Source: Blumeriella jaapii
Lineage: Eukaryota; Ascomycota; Leotiomycetes; Helotiales; Drepanopezizaceae
Length of the DNA: 64,000 nucleotides
Reading direction: 5' to 3'
NCBI GenBank assembly: GCA_009599575.1
Contig: VWND01000001.1
Location: 1,736,001-1,800,000, forward strand
Shown here: in pieces, positions 22,841 through 33,893 of the stretch
How positions within the stretch are numbered: the stretch's first letter is position 1
Layout of the letters: each line of letters opens with the position of its first letter
Program-made: the position numbers and the translations under genes
Notes under the pieces: generated by a model
What the model saw: the letters and a program-made list of their open reading frames with translations, nothing else
Database searches by the model: none
Told to the model about the DNA's origin: nothing

Positions 22841-23742
22841 ATGCCCATCAGAAATCCCTTCGCAAAAAGGCCTGAGCCCACCCTAGAACCGTATGAAGAG
22901 GGCATTCGGCCATTGTCGCAAGAGCGACTTAGGTTCGAGAAGGTGGATACAACTGGATCGAAGGCCTCCTCCGCAATGAGCATCAAAAGTGGACAGGAAC
23001 CTGTTGAATACAAAATGTCCGGTATGCACCGCGATGACCAGGAGAACCGCGAGCTGCGACTCCATGGACATATGGGCTGATTGTTTGCAACAGTTGTGAA
23101 TGACAGCGGAGTATATCTGCCAGTAAGTTTGTGCTATCAGCGAGGTTCCGGCTTTTGCTGATATAGTACCTATCAGCCCTCACCCCCAGAGAAGAAAGGA
23201 TTCTGGCCGAAGCGCTCCCATCCATCTTTGAGCTCGATAAGCACTCGCAACAGCGATGATATCGAGCCTTTTTCCATTTCGAGAGAGTCTTTCGATTCAT
23301 ACAGAAGGTCGTTTGTAAGAACACCTCCCCACCTTGGCTATTTCTTTACTGATGGTCGCAGGACATCTCTGCGAAGTCGCCTGTGATGTCTTACGAGCTT
23401 GGACGACAGAGTCTTGACTCGGCAAAGATACCCAGACTCCCACGATCAGCAATAAACGAAAGACGATTTGAGAGACAGCCACCCACTGCGGAGGAAGGGT
23501 TCGAGGAAGTAGGCCTCAATGATGATGTCAAGCAGCAGTCAAAGAAGAAAGGGTTTTTCTCCAAGTTTGCTGACAGCAACACCGAGACTGGCACCCAATC
23601 GCCGACCACATCCAGATTTCACATTGGCGGGAGGAAGAGAGGGCAAAGTGGAGTTGGAGAAGAACTTGGGAACATGCCGCGACCAGGAACCGCCGAATCG
23701 AAAGAAGGTCAAGGAGAGCTGAGCATGCAGGATGCACGATAG
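22841..23742 (+). CDS. Small Ser/Arg-rich conserved fungal hypothetical protein
   Basis: Four exons (22841-23021, 23094-23122, 23177-23314, 23362-23742) with introns of 72, 54 and 47 bp give 242 residues. It starts MPIRNPFAKRPEP and includes the short conserved-looking VVNDSGVYLPPSPPEKKGFWP created by joining three exons, then SFDISAKSPVMSYELGRQSLDSAKIPRLPRS, and a late KKKGFFSKFAD. The protein has no membrane helix or enzyme motif, and is rich in Ser, Arg, Lys and Glu with many possible phosphosites, so is likely disordered. The repeated 'GFWPK/GFFSK' basic-aromatic pattern may be a short linear motif. Splice junctions all keep frame and have consensus-like donors (GTATGC, GTAAGT, GTAAGA), which is the main support for this being a real gene. 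Confidence 0.72.
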
Positions 23743-24248
23743 GTCACCCACGTTGGGGTTGTCCTTCACATGTTGTCCTTCTATCTCGGTATTATGAGGC
23801 TTGGATGTGGCTTAAGTAAATGCACTATCGTTGAATCAGTTTACTACATATTAGTGCTGAACGATACGTAAGATTTAATTCTTGTTGTCTAATCATAATA
23901 AAACGAATTGATGAATGGAGAAATGTTCCTCGTGTGGATTGACGTCTCACAATTGAGAACTCCATTACTCCTGCAATCTTGCTCTTAATTCACACCTCCA
24001 GAAGCCAGTACTTCAGTTATCTTCCTCGTTCGAGAAGACAACATTAGACAGGTCTAGTGCAGGATTTCGAAATATGTAGAGGTGAGGGTCGTGTTCTTAC
24101 TGTTCCGTGCAAGGATAGCGCTAATGGTAGTACAGTACCCCGCCAGTCACACGTTTATTGGGTACTTATCGTACAGCCAGCCCACTTCTGCAAAATTATT
24201 TTCGAGCCAAATCTCAGCCTTGTCAATCGCCCTCGAATCTTCAACAAG
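23743..24248. other. Intergenic, ACL4 promoter region
   Basis: About 500 bp, AT-rich around 23810-23940. It should contain the 3' end of the upstream gene and the ACL4 promoter. No gene seen. Confidence 0.45.
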
Positions 24249-25430
24249 ATGGCGAAGACGAAACCCAAAAACAAACAATCGAACCAAGACAGGAAGGACA
24301 ACCAAAAGCGCACATCCGCCAGTGTTTCTACAAAACCAACGATGGCCGAATCACCCGCCGACCTCCTGGCCAAAGCTGCAGTCCTCTTGCAAAATGGAGA
24401 TATTGAGGGGTCTGTCAAGCCTGCGAAGATCGCTTTGCAATCACTGGATCCCGAGTCGCCGGAAGCATTGCTCGCGCTCAATCTACTCGGAGAAATCCAT
24501 GTCGAGTTAGGTGACATTGATTCGGCGCGCCAATACTTCTTACAAGCCGCTGCGATTGACGAGGACGGGTCCGCTCCAGAAGAGCTCGGCGGAGGTGCTG
24601 AGAAATTTCTATGGCTGGCACAATTGAGCGAGGAGGGCGGACTAGACAGCGTCGAATGGTTCGAGAAAGGAGCTATGAGTTTGCGCTTGCAAATAGAAGC
24701 GCTGCTCGAGAGTGGGAAATTGAATGCGGAAGACGAAGCTGCGATGACGGAGAAGACGAGAAAGTTGGCTGTGGCATTATGTGGTGTTGTCGAGGTTTAC
24801 ATGACGGATCTGAGTTGGGAAGATGATGCTGAGCAGAAGTGTGAGGCGCTGGTCACAGAGGCTACGTTGGTTGCGCCTCAGTTTGCGGAGCCATGGCAGA
24901 CACTCGCCAATGTTAGGATCTCTCAACAGCGTTTGGAGGATGCAAAGGCGGCGCTGAAGAGAAGTTTGGATCTTTGGAAAGACCTACCGCCTGGTCATAC
25001 AATAGTGCCGGACTTTCCTACCCGAGTCAGTCTTGCTAGGCTGCTTATGGAGGCCGATATGGATGTTGAAGCTATTGAAGTTCTGGAACGACTGGTTGGC
25101 GAGGAGGACAGCAGCGTTGAAGTCTGGTACCTAGGAGGCTGGGGACTGTACGTTTTGGGAGAGAAGCAAAAGAATGGTGAGGTGGCAGTGGAAAATGACG
25201 ACGGGGAGAGCTGGAGAGTATCGTGGATATCGAGTCGACAGTGGCTCGATCAGAGTCTTCGACTTTACAAGCAGCAGGACTACGAGGATGAAAGACTAGG
25301 AGAACACGCCAAAGAGCTTCAGGCCCTCATTGACAAGGAGCTCGGAGGAGTATCTCAGGAGGAAGAGGAAGAGGTTGGTGGTTCGGAGGATGATGGATCT
25401 GACGAAGACGAGAAAATGACAGGTTCATGA
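24249..25430 (+). CDS. ACL4: Acl4-type TPR chaperone for ribosomal protein uL4
   Basis: Intronless, 393 residues from the ATG at 24249. A Lys/Gln/Asn-rich head (KTKPKNKQSNQDRKDNQK) is followed by tetratricopeptide repeats from about residue 35: the AKAAVLLQNGDIEGSVKPAKIAL, ALNLLGEIHVELGDIDSARQYFLQAA, ATLVAPQFAEPWQTLANVRISQQRLEDAKAALKRSL and MEADMDVEAIEVLERLV segments. The C-terminus is strongly acidic (EEEEEVGGSEDDGSDEDEK), typical for chaperones of basic ribosomal proteins. In yeast Acl4 captures nascent Rpl4 and escorts it to the nucleus. The repeat arrangement, length and acidic tail agree with Acl4. The frame is open upstream to 24057, but that part has no TPR and lies before a typical AACAAGATGG start context. 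It converges with GIR2. Confidence 0.85.
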   Translation: MAKTKPKNKQSNQDRKDNQKRTSASVSTKPTMAESPADLLAKAAVLLQNGDIEGSVKPAKIALQSLDPESPEALLALNLLGEIHVELGDIDSARQYFLQAAAIDEDGSAPEELGGGAEKFLWLAQLSEEGGLDSVEWFEKGAMSLRLQIEALLESGKLNAEDEAAMTEKTRKLAVALCGVVEVYMTDLSWEDDAEQKCEALVTEATLVAPQFAEPWQTLANVRISQQRLEDAKAALKRSLDLWKDLPPGHTIVPDFPTRVSLARLLMEADMDVEAIEVLERLVGEEDSSVEVWYLGGWGLYVLGEKQKNGEVAVENDDGESWRVSWISSRQWLDQSLRLYKQQDYEDERLGEHAKELQALIDKELGGVSQEEEEEVGGSEDDGSDEDEKMTGS

Positions 25431-25670
25431 TGTGCAAACGACTTCCAAATTCTCTCATCTTTGCAAGGCGTACTGGTGCTTGGGCTCAAAAGAAATCTGA
25501 TATCGGGGTTGGCATATCATCCGGTTTTCCTTTCCTGTCCGTTGCTTTGCTTTTTGTAGGTGAATCTCGAAGAATGTGAACTTTAGCAGTCGCCAAAGTT
25601 GGACATCATTTTCAGATACTCTTCCGTTCATAACTCCTGCAATGCAACTCCTCCCACCGCAGTATACGCT

Positions 25671-26462
25671 TCAGGCTTCAACCTTCAGCTTACCCACGCC
25701 TTCCACTGGCAATCCCCCATCGTCTTCTTCATACTCCTCAACCTTACCCGCTAGGCCTCTTTCCCAAAGCTGCCTCCCCGTCAACAGTACCACTGTCTCC
25801 TTTCCTCTATTTTTCTTCTTCTCGGCCGCCTCCTCAGCCTCTTCCTCCTTAATTTTCAGCTCCTCCATTTCCCTCTTGAAGTCATTTCGCCATTTCATGA
25901 ACGTTTCTGGATTGACCGGCGTCCCATGGAACTTCTTATTTTCTTCTCTCTCTAAGGCAAGCAATTTCTGCTCTTGCTCATCCCGCGCTGCTTGCTGCCG
26001 TTGTGCAATCAGTTGCTCCGCGTTGTCCTTCAGCGTAGAGTAAATCGTGAAAATCATAGCCATGCCCATGTTCTCCTCGATCGTCTCTTTTAGACCATCT
26101 AGCAAGCTTTCTCTATCGGACGCGACACTGAAGTAGGGGTGAACAGGCGCATTTGAGGAGGGCAGCAGATCGAGTATAGGCGGTACTTCGGGGTATTCAT
26201 CTGGGTATTTGACCTGCAGCACAATCGTTGGAGGCTCAGACTCGTCGCCATCGTCGTTCGTGACATCCAGGAGAACTGATATCCGGTATTCTGTGTCTGA
26301 GATATCTATGAGATTGTTAGCATTCTTCAGTGGTTTCTGGGGTTGCGCGGGGCATATGTCGTGAGCCATATCACCACTGGAGAATGACCTCTTACCTTGT
26401 ATTTCTTCTGGGAAGATACTGTCAAGGACTTCACGCTCCTCAATTTGCTCTTCTTTACCCAT
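25671..26462 (-). CDS. GIR2: RWD-domain protein Gir2/RWDD1 (DFRP2)
   Basis: Minus-strand exons 26396-26462 and 25671-26305 with a 90-bp intron give 233 residues. The RWD domain covers about residues 5-125: EEREVLDSIFPEEIQ, then the splice-made DISDTEYRISVLLDV, the family motif KYPDEYPEVPPIL (YPxxxP) and a helix with TIEENMGMAMIFTIYSTLKDN. A long charged helix with EEEAEEAAEKKK follows, then LLTGRQLWERGLAGKVEEYEEDD, the conserved DFRP2 C-terminal block. Gir2 partners the GTPase Rbg2 on translating ribosomes and binds Gcn1, tuning Gcn2 signalling. Length is close to yeast Gir2 (265) and human RWDD1 (243). The intron is in frame and open, so the unspliced frame would carry a 30-residue insertion in the RWD domain. 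It shares a 174-bp promoter with PUF6. Confidence 0.9.
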   Translation of the reverse strand: MGKEEQIEEREVLDSIFPEEIQGKRSFSSGDMAHDICPAQPQKPLKNANNLIDISDTEYRISVLLDVTNDDGDESEPPTIVLQVKYPDEYPEVPPILDLLPSSNAPVHPYFSVASDRESLLDGLKETIEENMGMAMIFTIYSTLKDNAEQLIAQRQQAARDEQEQKLLALEREENKKFHGTPVNPETFMKWRNDFKREMEELKIKEEEAEEAAEKKKNRGKETVVLLTGRQLWERGLAGKVEEYEEDDGGLPVEGVGKLKVEA

Positions 26463-26636
26463 TTTTCGATCTGCTTTTACAATGACTGGCTCAAGCTTTT
26501 GCGTCTGTGGAGGGGTAGATGGGGACTAGCGCCATTTGATAACAAAATTGCGGGTCCGGCTGTGGCTACACTTATCGCATCACATCGTCTTTCAATTTTT
26601 TTTCCTTGAAGAACTTTTCTTGCAAGAGCAACAACG
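26463..26636. promoter_or_regulatory. Short bidirectional promoter, GIR2 / PUF6
   Basis: Only 174 bp separate the two start codons, so the transcription starts must be very close or overlapping. It contains a T-rich tract at about 26590-26603. Shared control of two translation-related genes is an inference from the layout. Confidence 0.6.
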
Positions 26637-28879
26637 ATGCCGTCCGCAACAACCACGAAAACTGCTATGGCCGGTACAAAGAGGAAATCGGCTCCGGTCA
26701 AGAATTCTCATCCTAAGGAAAGCAAGAAGCCAAAAGTTGACATGGCCGTTCGGTCGGTGAAGAAGGTGACGAAGGAGACGAAGGAGAAGAAGGTGCCTGT
26801 GAAAAAGGTTGAGGAGTCAAGTGACGAAGTCTCCGAGGACTCTGATTCTGACGGAGGGATTCCACTTGGCTCCGATATTCAGAAAGGCAGTGGATTAGAA
26901 GAGGATGAAAGCGAATCTGAGGACGTACCCGCCGCCGCCGACGGGCTACACCCGGAGAGAGCGAAAGCTGTTGTAACGAACAGTGAGTATTGTGATATAC
27001 TTCGCATAGAGATGCTAACAAAATCATAGGTCAATCTTCTCGGGAGGCCCATGCGAAACAAAAACAATTGGCTCAGGAGCGAAAAGCTGCAAAGCCATTG
27101 GCAGAACAATTAGCCCGTACGAAGAAAATTTGGGAGCGTCTGCGCAGAAAATCACACGTCCCAGTCGAAGAGCGGAAACAATTGGTCGCTGAGCTCTTTG
27201 GGATTATCACTGGAAACATCAAGGACTATGTTCTGAAGCACGATAGTGTGAGAGTCATTCAGACTGCAATTAAATATGCCAACCCAGAGCAAAGGAAGAT
27301 TATTGCCAAGGAGCTTGCAGGATCATATCGCCAGCTCGCGGAGAGCAGATACGCCAAGTTCTTGATTGGAAAGTTGTTGGTTCAGAATGATGATGAGATC
27401 AGAGACCTCATTGTACCCGAGTTCTTCGGACATGTTCGTCGATTGATCAAGCACCCTGAGGCTTCGTGGATTCTCGATGATGTGTACCGAGGGGTTGCTA
27501 CTAAAAAGCAAAAGGCCACTATACTACGAGAGTGGTACGGTGCCGAATTTTCTCTCTTCGACAAGGATAACTCAGAGAAGATCACCGGGGACCTCGCTGA
27601 TATTCTGGCTGCGGAAGCTGGAAAGCGAGCTCCGATCATGCGTTCCCTTCAAGAACTTATCAATCATCTCATCCAAAAGAAGATGACTGGATTCACACTG
27701 CTCCACGATGCTATGCTGCAGTACTTTTTGAATGCAAAGGCAGGGACTGAAGAGGTGACCGAGTACCTGGAAATCATCAAGGGCGACGAAGAAGGCGACT
27801 TGCTCAAGAACTTGGCTTTCACAAGATCTGGATCTCGGGTCGTCAGTCTGGCTCTCGCTTATGGAACCGCCAAGGACAGGAAGCACATCCTCAAGACCTA
27901 CAAAGATACGCTCCAGATGATGGCTAGCGATGCCAACGGCCACATTGTCATTCTTACCGCGTACGAGGTCATTGATGATACGGTCTTAACCGCAAAGTCA
28001 ATATTCCCAGAGTTGCTTAGCAAGGATACCGAGAAGCAGATTGAGAATATTGGATTCGCTGTCAATGATCTCAATGCTCGCCTACCACTCCTATATCTCT
28101 TCCAGGGCCGCTCGAAAGCCCTATTTCCGGCTAGTCATTCCGCAGACCTTGAGATCCTAGCAGAAATTGACAAGGTCAGAGTGACAACCAGTAAAAAGGA
28201 TCCCGAAACCAGAAGACAAGAATTAGCGAAAGCTTTATCTCCGACTCTTCTGAACGCTATCGCTATGGCAGCTCCCAACTTGGTGGCGACTAGCTTCGGA
28301 ACTCAATTTGTGACAGAAGTCCTGTTTGGAGCTGAAGGCGACAAGACAGCAGCCTTGGCCGCGGTTGCAGAGACTGCTGCTGGAGACCCAACATATATCC
28401 TTCCACCAGATGCCGAGGAAGGAGTCGAGAACACTGGGCCTACTTCTCACCTCGCCAGCACACCGTATGGTGGCAAGATGCTCAAGGCTCTGATCGCAGG
28501 AGGACGTTTCAATCATAAGACGAAATCTATTGTGCCTGTCGAGCCAGCTCTCAACTTCGCCGATATCTTGTACCCGAACATCAAAGACTACATCATCGAG
28601 TGGGCAACAGGGTCCAGCCCATTCGTCATATCGGCCCTTCTTGAGTCGAGCAATTTCACGCAGAAGGAGGAGCTGCTACGTATCCTCAAGACCGAGAGAA
28701 AGAAATTGCACAAGGCAGCTAACGAAGAGACCGCTGAGCAGAAGTTGAGGAGGGAGCAAGAAGCTGCCGATGCCAAAAATGGTGCTAAGAATGCAAAGAG
28801 CAAGACCAAGAAATCAAAATTTGCAAAGGAGAGAGTGGTTGGGAATATGGGAACCAGAATTCTGTTGAAGATGATTTGA
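26637..28879 (+). CDS. PUF6: Pumilio-family Puf6, ribosome biogenesis / mRNA repressor
   Basis: Exons 26637-26982 and 27030-28879, 47-bp intron, 731 residues. The N-terminal 115 residues are Lys-rich then acidic Ser-rich (EESSDEVSEDSDSDGG), as in nucleolar proteins. From about residue 125 comes AKPLAEQLARTKKIWERLRRK, then PUM-type repeats with NIKDYVLKHDSVRVIQTAIKYA, SRYAKFLIGKLLVQ and GSRVVSLALAYG; a CPL domain follows (VNDLNARLPLLYLFQGRSKALFP region). The C-terminus is basic (AKNAKSKTKKSKFAKER), ending MGTRILLKMI. In yeast, Puf6 is needed for 60S assembly and represses ASH1 mRNA translation. Domain order and length agree with Puf6 (yeast 656, human PUM3 648). Confidence 0.93.
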
Positions 28880-29307
28880 GGCAATAGTCGATAGACATGC
28901 GAGGCTGATGGTATGACTGACTACCTGTCTGTATGATACCCTTGTTCAAAACAATCATATGATCTTTGCATTGTATTACAGGCATCTATGCCTCTTCTTG
29001 ATGCTAGCTCAGGTCTAGGTAATCTTACAACAGAAATGTCCTCTCGTCCCCACTAGAACGCTTCCATGTACGAACAAAAGTACAGGTGAGTATCCCTTTT
29101 GTTTCTACAACCTCTCTGAGGTTACTACCCAGGCTCCATATGTCTCGAATGTCGAGATACTCTCGCCTCCGTGAGACATCTGGACATGCTCCCGACTTTG
29201 CCATTGTCCTTTCATTCCTACCAGACTCGGAATGTCGACTTAAACGGGCGACTTATAGCGAATGCTCGTCGATGATGCGAAAGTGGAGCTCCTTCCCCGA
29301 TCCCCCT
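28880..29307. other. Intergenic, PUF6 3' region
   Basis: About 430 bp between convergently placed genes; ordinary composition. A CTAGGTAATCTTAC-type splice-like stretch occurs near 29015-29028 but no exon can be built. Nothing else seen. Confidence 0.4.
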
Positions 29308-29520
29308 CTAACAGCTCATAACCGGTGCGCCCCTCCTTGCTTGTGTTAACAACGCCCTGTAACTTGTGCTGGGCGGAGTGGGTGTAGTCGCTGGTTGGCT
29401 TGTGATAATCTGCCCGCCGAAGATCAACGGGTTCGTCTTGAGCATGGTGGTAAGGTCCTGCGACGGCTTGCGTTTGTGCTTGCGATACCGTTGGGCCGAA
29501 ACTTGCACGGGGTCCTCCAT
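29308..29520 (-). CDS. Possible small basic protein, unknown
   Basis: A 70-residue frame from the ATG at 29520. It reads MEDPVQVSAQRYRKHKRKPS then DLTTMLKTNPLIFGGQ, a basic N-terminal half and Pro/Thr-rich second half. The frame stays open upstream to 29745 (145 residues), with a less protein-like extension. No introns, domains or homologous family recognised. Its support is only the open frame, the balanced composition of the first 45 residues and the lack of any other gene nearby. It may be chance. Confidence 0.35.
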   Translation of the reverse strand: MEDPVQVSAQRYRKHKRKPSQDLTTMLKTNPLIFGGQIITSQPATTPTPPSTSYRALLTQARRGAPVMSC

Positions 29521-31975
29521 CTTCCTTTCTCTGTTTCTGGGTGACGGATGAGGTGAAGCAAGGTCTATGGGATCGACTGATAGACGATCGCTCGCTTGGG
29601 AGGTTGCGCTTGCTCGTCGTCTAGGCGAAGGCGGAAGGGACCGGGAATGTACTGGTCGGGACAGTTTGACAATGGCGATACAACAACCGTCCAGCGGAAG
29701 AATTAAAGTAGGTGTGTTGCAAATGAGTGGACAAGCCGTCGTCAAAAGAGGCGATGAACGATGGGCGTGGAGCGTAGTGCGTAGTGCGTAGAGCTTGAGC
29801 GAGTGGAATTTTTGCTGACCGTCGGGGCGACTGAGATATATATCTCTTTATGTATTAAACTTCCAGGCAAAAGGTTTGGAATCGTTAGCCAAGGCGGATG
29901 AAACCACCCGTTTGCTCTCGTTTTCTGGAGTGGGCGGTATTCTTATCAGCTCAAAGGAATTGTGCCATGAGCCTCATCCCCTATACGTCTTTCTCCGTCT
30001 GAATGATTGCGAAACGGCATTGATTGGGGCGGAGCCTGGTGGCAATCAATTTGACTGGCCAAGTCCATTGTAGACCTCCGAGCATTGACTAGCGATTAGA
30101 TGTAGATACAAACAGTGGGTAAGATGTAACAGCTCGGATAGACTAGAGCGGTTGGACTTTGAGTAGTAATCTTAATTCAATATGCCGCAGAGATCAAGCT
30201 CGTTGTTCCACAAAGCTTTTGAGAGGTTTAATCTTGATCAGGGGCGGAGAGGAAGGGTATCACGATAGATCGAATAAGGGTTCACCCATTTCAGGGGTCC
30301 GCCAAGTCGTCAGCTTGCAGATGTAGCGTTGAGAACGGCCCTTCAATACGGGAAGAAGCCGTCCGTGTTCAGGAGCCCTTCATTGTGCTTTTTATGAGAT
30401 CACTCTGAGGACCGCGAGTTCCCGGTTTAGTCAGCTGAAGTTTTATGCATTGACGGCAGTACGGTACCACGTCTGAGGCGAGGAAACTTGATTCCTCGTC
30501 TCCGGCCGTTGGACAATGGATTTCATCGCTCAGGCCATAGCGAGGTCTGCCTGGATCGGAGCAATAGTCGGTGCAAGAATGCAATGCGCACTCCCTGTTG
30601 CTCTCTGTCGATCAAGTGAAGATGCAACAGATTTTTGTTGGGGATTTGTAACACGGTCGAACTATATTAAGAGTTTGGTTTAACTTCAGGTTGGTGTATT
30701 GATCATCCGAAGCTAAACAGATCATGTATCAGAAGTCTTATCGTAAGTGCTTAAACGCGACGTTAAACGAGATCCGAATCATCTAAAAATAGTTGGGCGA
30801 TTTTCTTGCAACATTCCTTGCACGACTGCAGATTGTTATAGTGATCTCCGGAAAACAAGATTTGGTTCATTTACACACAGCTTGTCACATTCCCCTTTTG
30901 GTATGATCTTACAGGAAGATTCTTCGCAATCATGATGAAACCATGCTTACCACCACCCCGGAACGAATATTAGGTTTTCTGGTTCGTTCTGCGCCACGAA
31001 ACTTGTGTAGAATTCCGACTTCGGGGGATAAGATCATAGCATCTTAGTTTGAGTTCAATAAGTGCACAGTACACATACTGTACCCACTCGGAAAGTCAAC
31101 GGGAGGGTGGCCCAAGCCATCAATAACGCAAGTGCGTGCAGCCGGCCGGCTGGGGAAAACGCGCAGACTCCTGTTGGTGACGAACGTTCGTCGTAATCGG
31201 CCCCGCCCCCTGAACCTCGAGCGGAGGTGAGAGCTCCGTGAATGATGCTCAGATACACAGTAAAGTACGGTACAGTACATTACTGCTCCTGACGAACAGA
31301 GTCAACTGCAAAAACGGCACACATCTCAAGTGGCATATTGCATACGATCTTCGAGGATCGGCCAGTTAAGAATGGTGATTTTTTGAGGCTCGAAGATTGT
31401 AGATACAGAAATTTGGGTGCCGAAAAAGTCCGCTACAAGCTTCCTTTTCGCGGACGGGTATGGAAAGCCCGAGACTACATCACACGAGTGCTTCTCGCTC
31501 CAGGCTTTGCTACTGTACCTACGAGATTATGAAGTGAGAAAAGCCGTTCGCAGGATCAGCAAAGCTCGGATGGAAAAGGACTACGCCAACAGATAATTCC
31601 CAGATACGGACGGATTGCTGGTGAAGATGTTATCCGCGCAAATTAAAATGAAAAGTTTGATACGGTAAACAGTGTACAGAGCTCGATATCGTGAAGGATA
31701 ACCTCGAAGCTCTCACTTGGTTCCTTGAATGCCGATTACTACCCTGGTTGTTCTGGGAGCTGCGTTTATTACCAGCTCAATGTTGTTTACTTTATCGTAG
31801 TGGCTCGGCTAATAAATCACGGGTCGTAAGCCAAAATTTCCCCGCAGTTCTCTTAATAATGTAAGGTGCCGTACTGCAGGTTCCAACGCCCAACGCGTCT
31901 GGTTAATCCTTTTCCTCGTAATGCAAATATCAGTCGTGAGACTGGGAAGTCGTAGCGCTCGCCAAGATTAGCAAG
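29521..31975. other. Long intergenic stretch, no gene seen
   Basis: About 2.4 kb with only short open frames and no recognisable exon set. A GTACGGTACAGTACATTACTG cluster lies near 31265-31285, and an AT-rich patch near 31630-31680. This may be accessory or decayed DNA; no repeat or transposon end was recognised. Confidence 0.45.
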
Positions 31976-32966
31976 ATGGCAAGTTTGTTCCCAGGTTTCG
32001 AAGAGTTCGATATCTCGGTCTCATCCAAGGTTACTATCCATGGCATCCGATCTGGCAACGGTCCGCCTATTCTGCTCCTCCACGGGTTCCCGCGTAAGTG
32101 CGACTTGTGGTATCTGCTTCATCCAATATCGAAACGGCCAATGCTAACTCCACCCCAAAGAAACCCACCACATGTGGCACAAAGTCGCTCCCGCGCTTGC
32201 CAAAACCTTCACCGTGACAATGATAGACCTCCGTGGCTATGGCAAATCGTCCAAGCCTCCCTCCACAGCATCGGACTCCCACAAGACCTACGCGAAGTCC
32301 ACCATGGCCTCCGATTGCGTCGCCGTGATGTCTTCCTTGGGATTCCCCCGGTTCCACGTCCTGTCCCATGACCGCGGCGCCCGCGTCGCGCACAAACTTG
32401 CCGTCGACTACCCTGACGCGGTTGAGAAGTTGATGGTGCTTGACATCGCACCTACCCTGTCAATGTTCGAGCAAGTCGAGCAACTCTTTGCGACAGCTTA
32501 CTGGCACTGGTTCTTCCTGATCCAGCCCGCCCCGTTCCCGGAGAAACTTATCCTGAGCAATCCCGAGCTGTTCAAGACGAAGTTCTTTGGCGGTCTGCTG
32601 GGGGGTACAGGTGCGTACATGGAAGAGAGTGCGGTGGGAGAGTATATGGGAATGTTCCGGCATGAGGCAGGGGTGCATGCCATGTGTGAGGACTACCGCG
32701 CGGCCGCGACGATTGATCTTGTGGAGGCAAGGAAGGATCGCGATGAAGGGAGGAAGATTCAGTGCCCGGTGAGAGCGCTGTGGGGGAGCAAGGGGGTCAT
32801 CGCGCAGAGGTTTGATTGTTTGAAGGAGTGGAGGGCTGTCAGCGAGGGGCAGGTCAGTGGCGAGGCCGTGAAAACGGGCCATTATATTGCAGAAGAGCTA
32901 CCAGATGTGGTATTGAGGCATGTCGAGGACTTCTTTGGGGGAATTGACCGAACTTCTGAGCTCTGA
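31976..32966 (+). CDS. Alpha/beta hydrolase, fluoroacetate-dehalogenase type
   Basis: Exons 31976-32093 and 32161-32966 (67-bp intron with a GCTAAC branch site) give 307 residues. Splicing produces LLLHGFPQTHHMW (oxyanion-hole region), DLRGYGKSSKP, the nucleophile elbow SHDRGARVAH with Asp110, Asp134 in VLDIAPT, the TAYWHWFF segment with His155-Trp156, Tyr218 in CEDYRA, and His280 in KTGHYIAEELP. As I recall the literature numbering, the bacterial fluoroacetate dehalogenase RPA1163 uses Asp110, His280 and Asp134 as triad, Arg111/Arg114 for carboxylate binding and His155/Trp156/Tyr219 for fluoride; all are present here (R111, R114, Y218). The reaction would be hydrolytic defluorination or dehalogenation of haloacetates. 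Epoxide hydrolases are the main alternative, but they carry two lid tyrosines and lack HxRGxR. Cytosolic, no signal peptide. Confidence 0.85.
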
Positions 32967-33893
32967 TGGTCGATGAACGACGAGTGTAGAGTAAAGGTAC
33001 TTACCTACCTTACCTACCTACCTTATGTAGTGTCTGGCCGGATCTGACTAGCTATTTGACTGAAGGTACATCTACAGTACAACTCCGGGATTGAGACACA
33101 CGTTTCAATTTTTTAACTTGTACCGAAGACAATGCAATTAGCACTCTCTTAGCCCGATGAAGTGATTTGGATATGTTTTCTAGGTTGCTGGAAGAGAAAG
33201 TCAAGCACCTCGTACGCTATCACCACTTGTCTACATGAAAACCGACACCGGGGTTTCATTGCAAGCGTCTTAGTCAACGCTGACGATCCGAAGAGCAGAA
33301 AGCGTGGGGATCAACGTACTGTAGTGGTGCGAGTCTCTGCGTTTGTATGTAGGGACGCGGAAGCTAGAGAGAGCATTGGCAAGGAGGGGGGGGGGGGGGG
33401 AGCGCGTACCGAGGTTCTCAATTTGATTGCTGATCCAGTGTCTTTGCTTGAACGAGCAAAGGCGTGAAAGAGTGTACTGTACATATGGCTTCCATAAGGT
33501 TCTGCTAGAAGCAACTCGGTTATCATCCCGAGAAGTACTGTAGATATCAAAGAGTCTCCTTGCCGAGATCAAGATACGGGTTCGGTAATTGGGCAAGACA
33601 TGTGTTTACCTGTGGCCGCAACAGCTTAGTAACACGAGCTCGCTTGCGAGTTGGATTGCCAGGTATGTAGCTACGTCACATTCGATCATGACGTCCACGA
33701 AAACGTCGAGTGACACCTTCCCAAGCAAGTGCATGGCTCAGCTAGAAATGGCTCGACAGTACAGTACTGAAAGTGGCTTTTGATCGTAGACCGAGCTTCC
33801 ACAATCCACAACCCACAACCCACAACCCACAACCTCTCAATTTCATACAACAAACATTCAAGCTGCGCCCCAAGATCGGCTCTGCTCAACAAA
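32967..33893. other. Intergenic with microsatellite and G run
   Basis: About 930 bp. It has (CTTACCTACCTAC)-type repeats at about 33001-33027, a 15-base G run at 33386-33400, and a run of ACAACCC repeats at about 33806-33832 just before the next gene, probably in its leader. No gene seen. Confidence 0.5.

Noticed and set aside
32209..32451. Antisense and alternate frames in the hydrolase and in the GC-rich mitochondrial gene (33858-34539)
   Set aside because: High GC keeps several frames open by chance; only one frame in each shows family motifs and consistent splicing.
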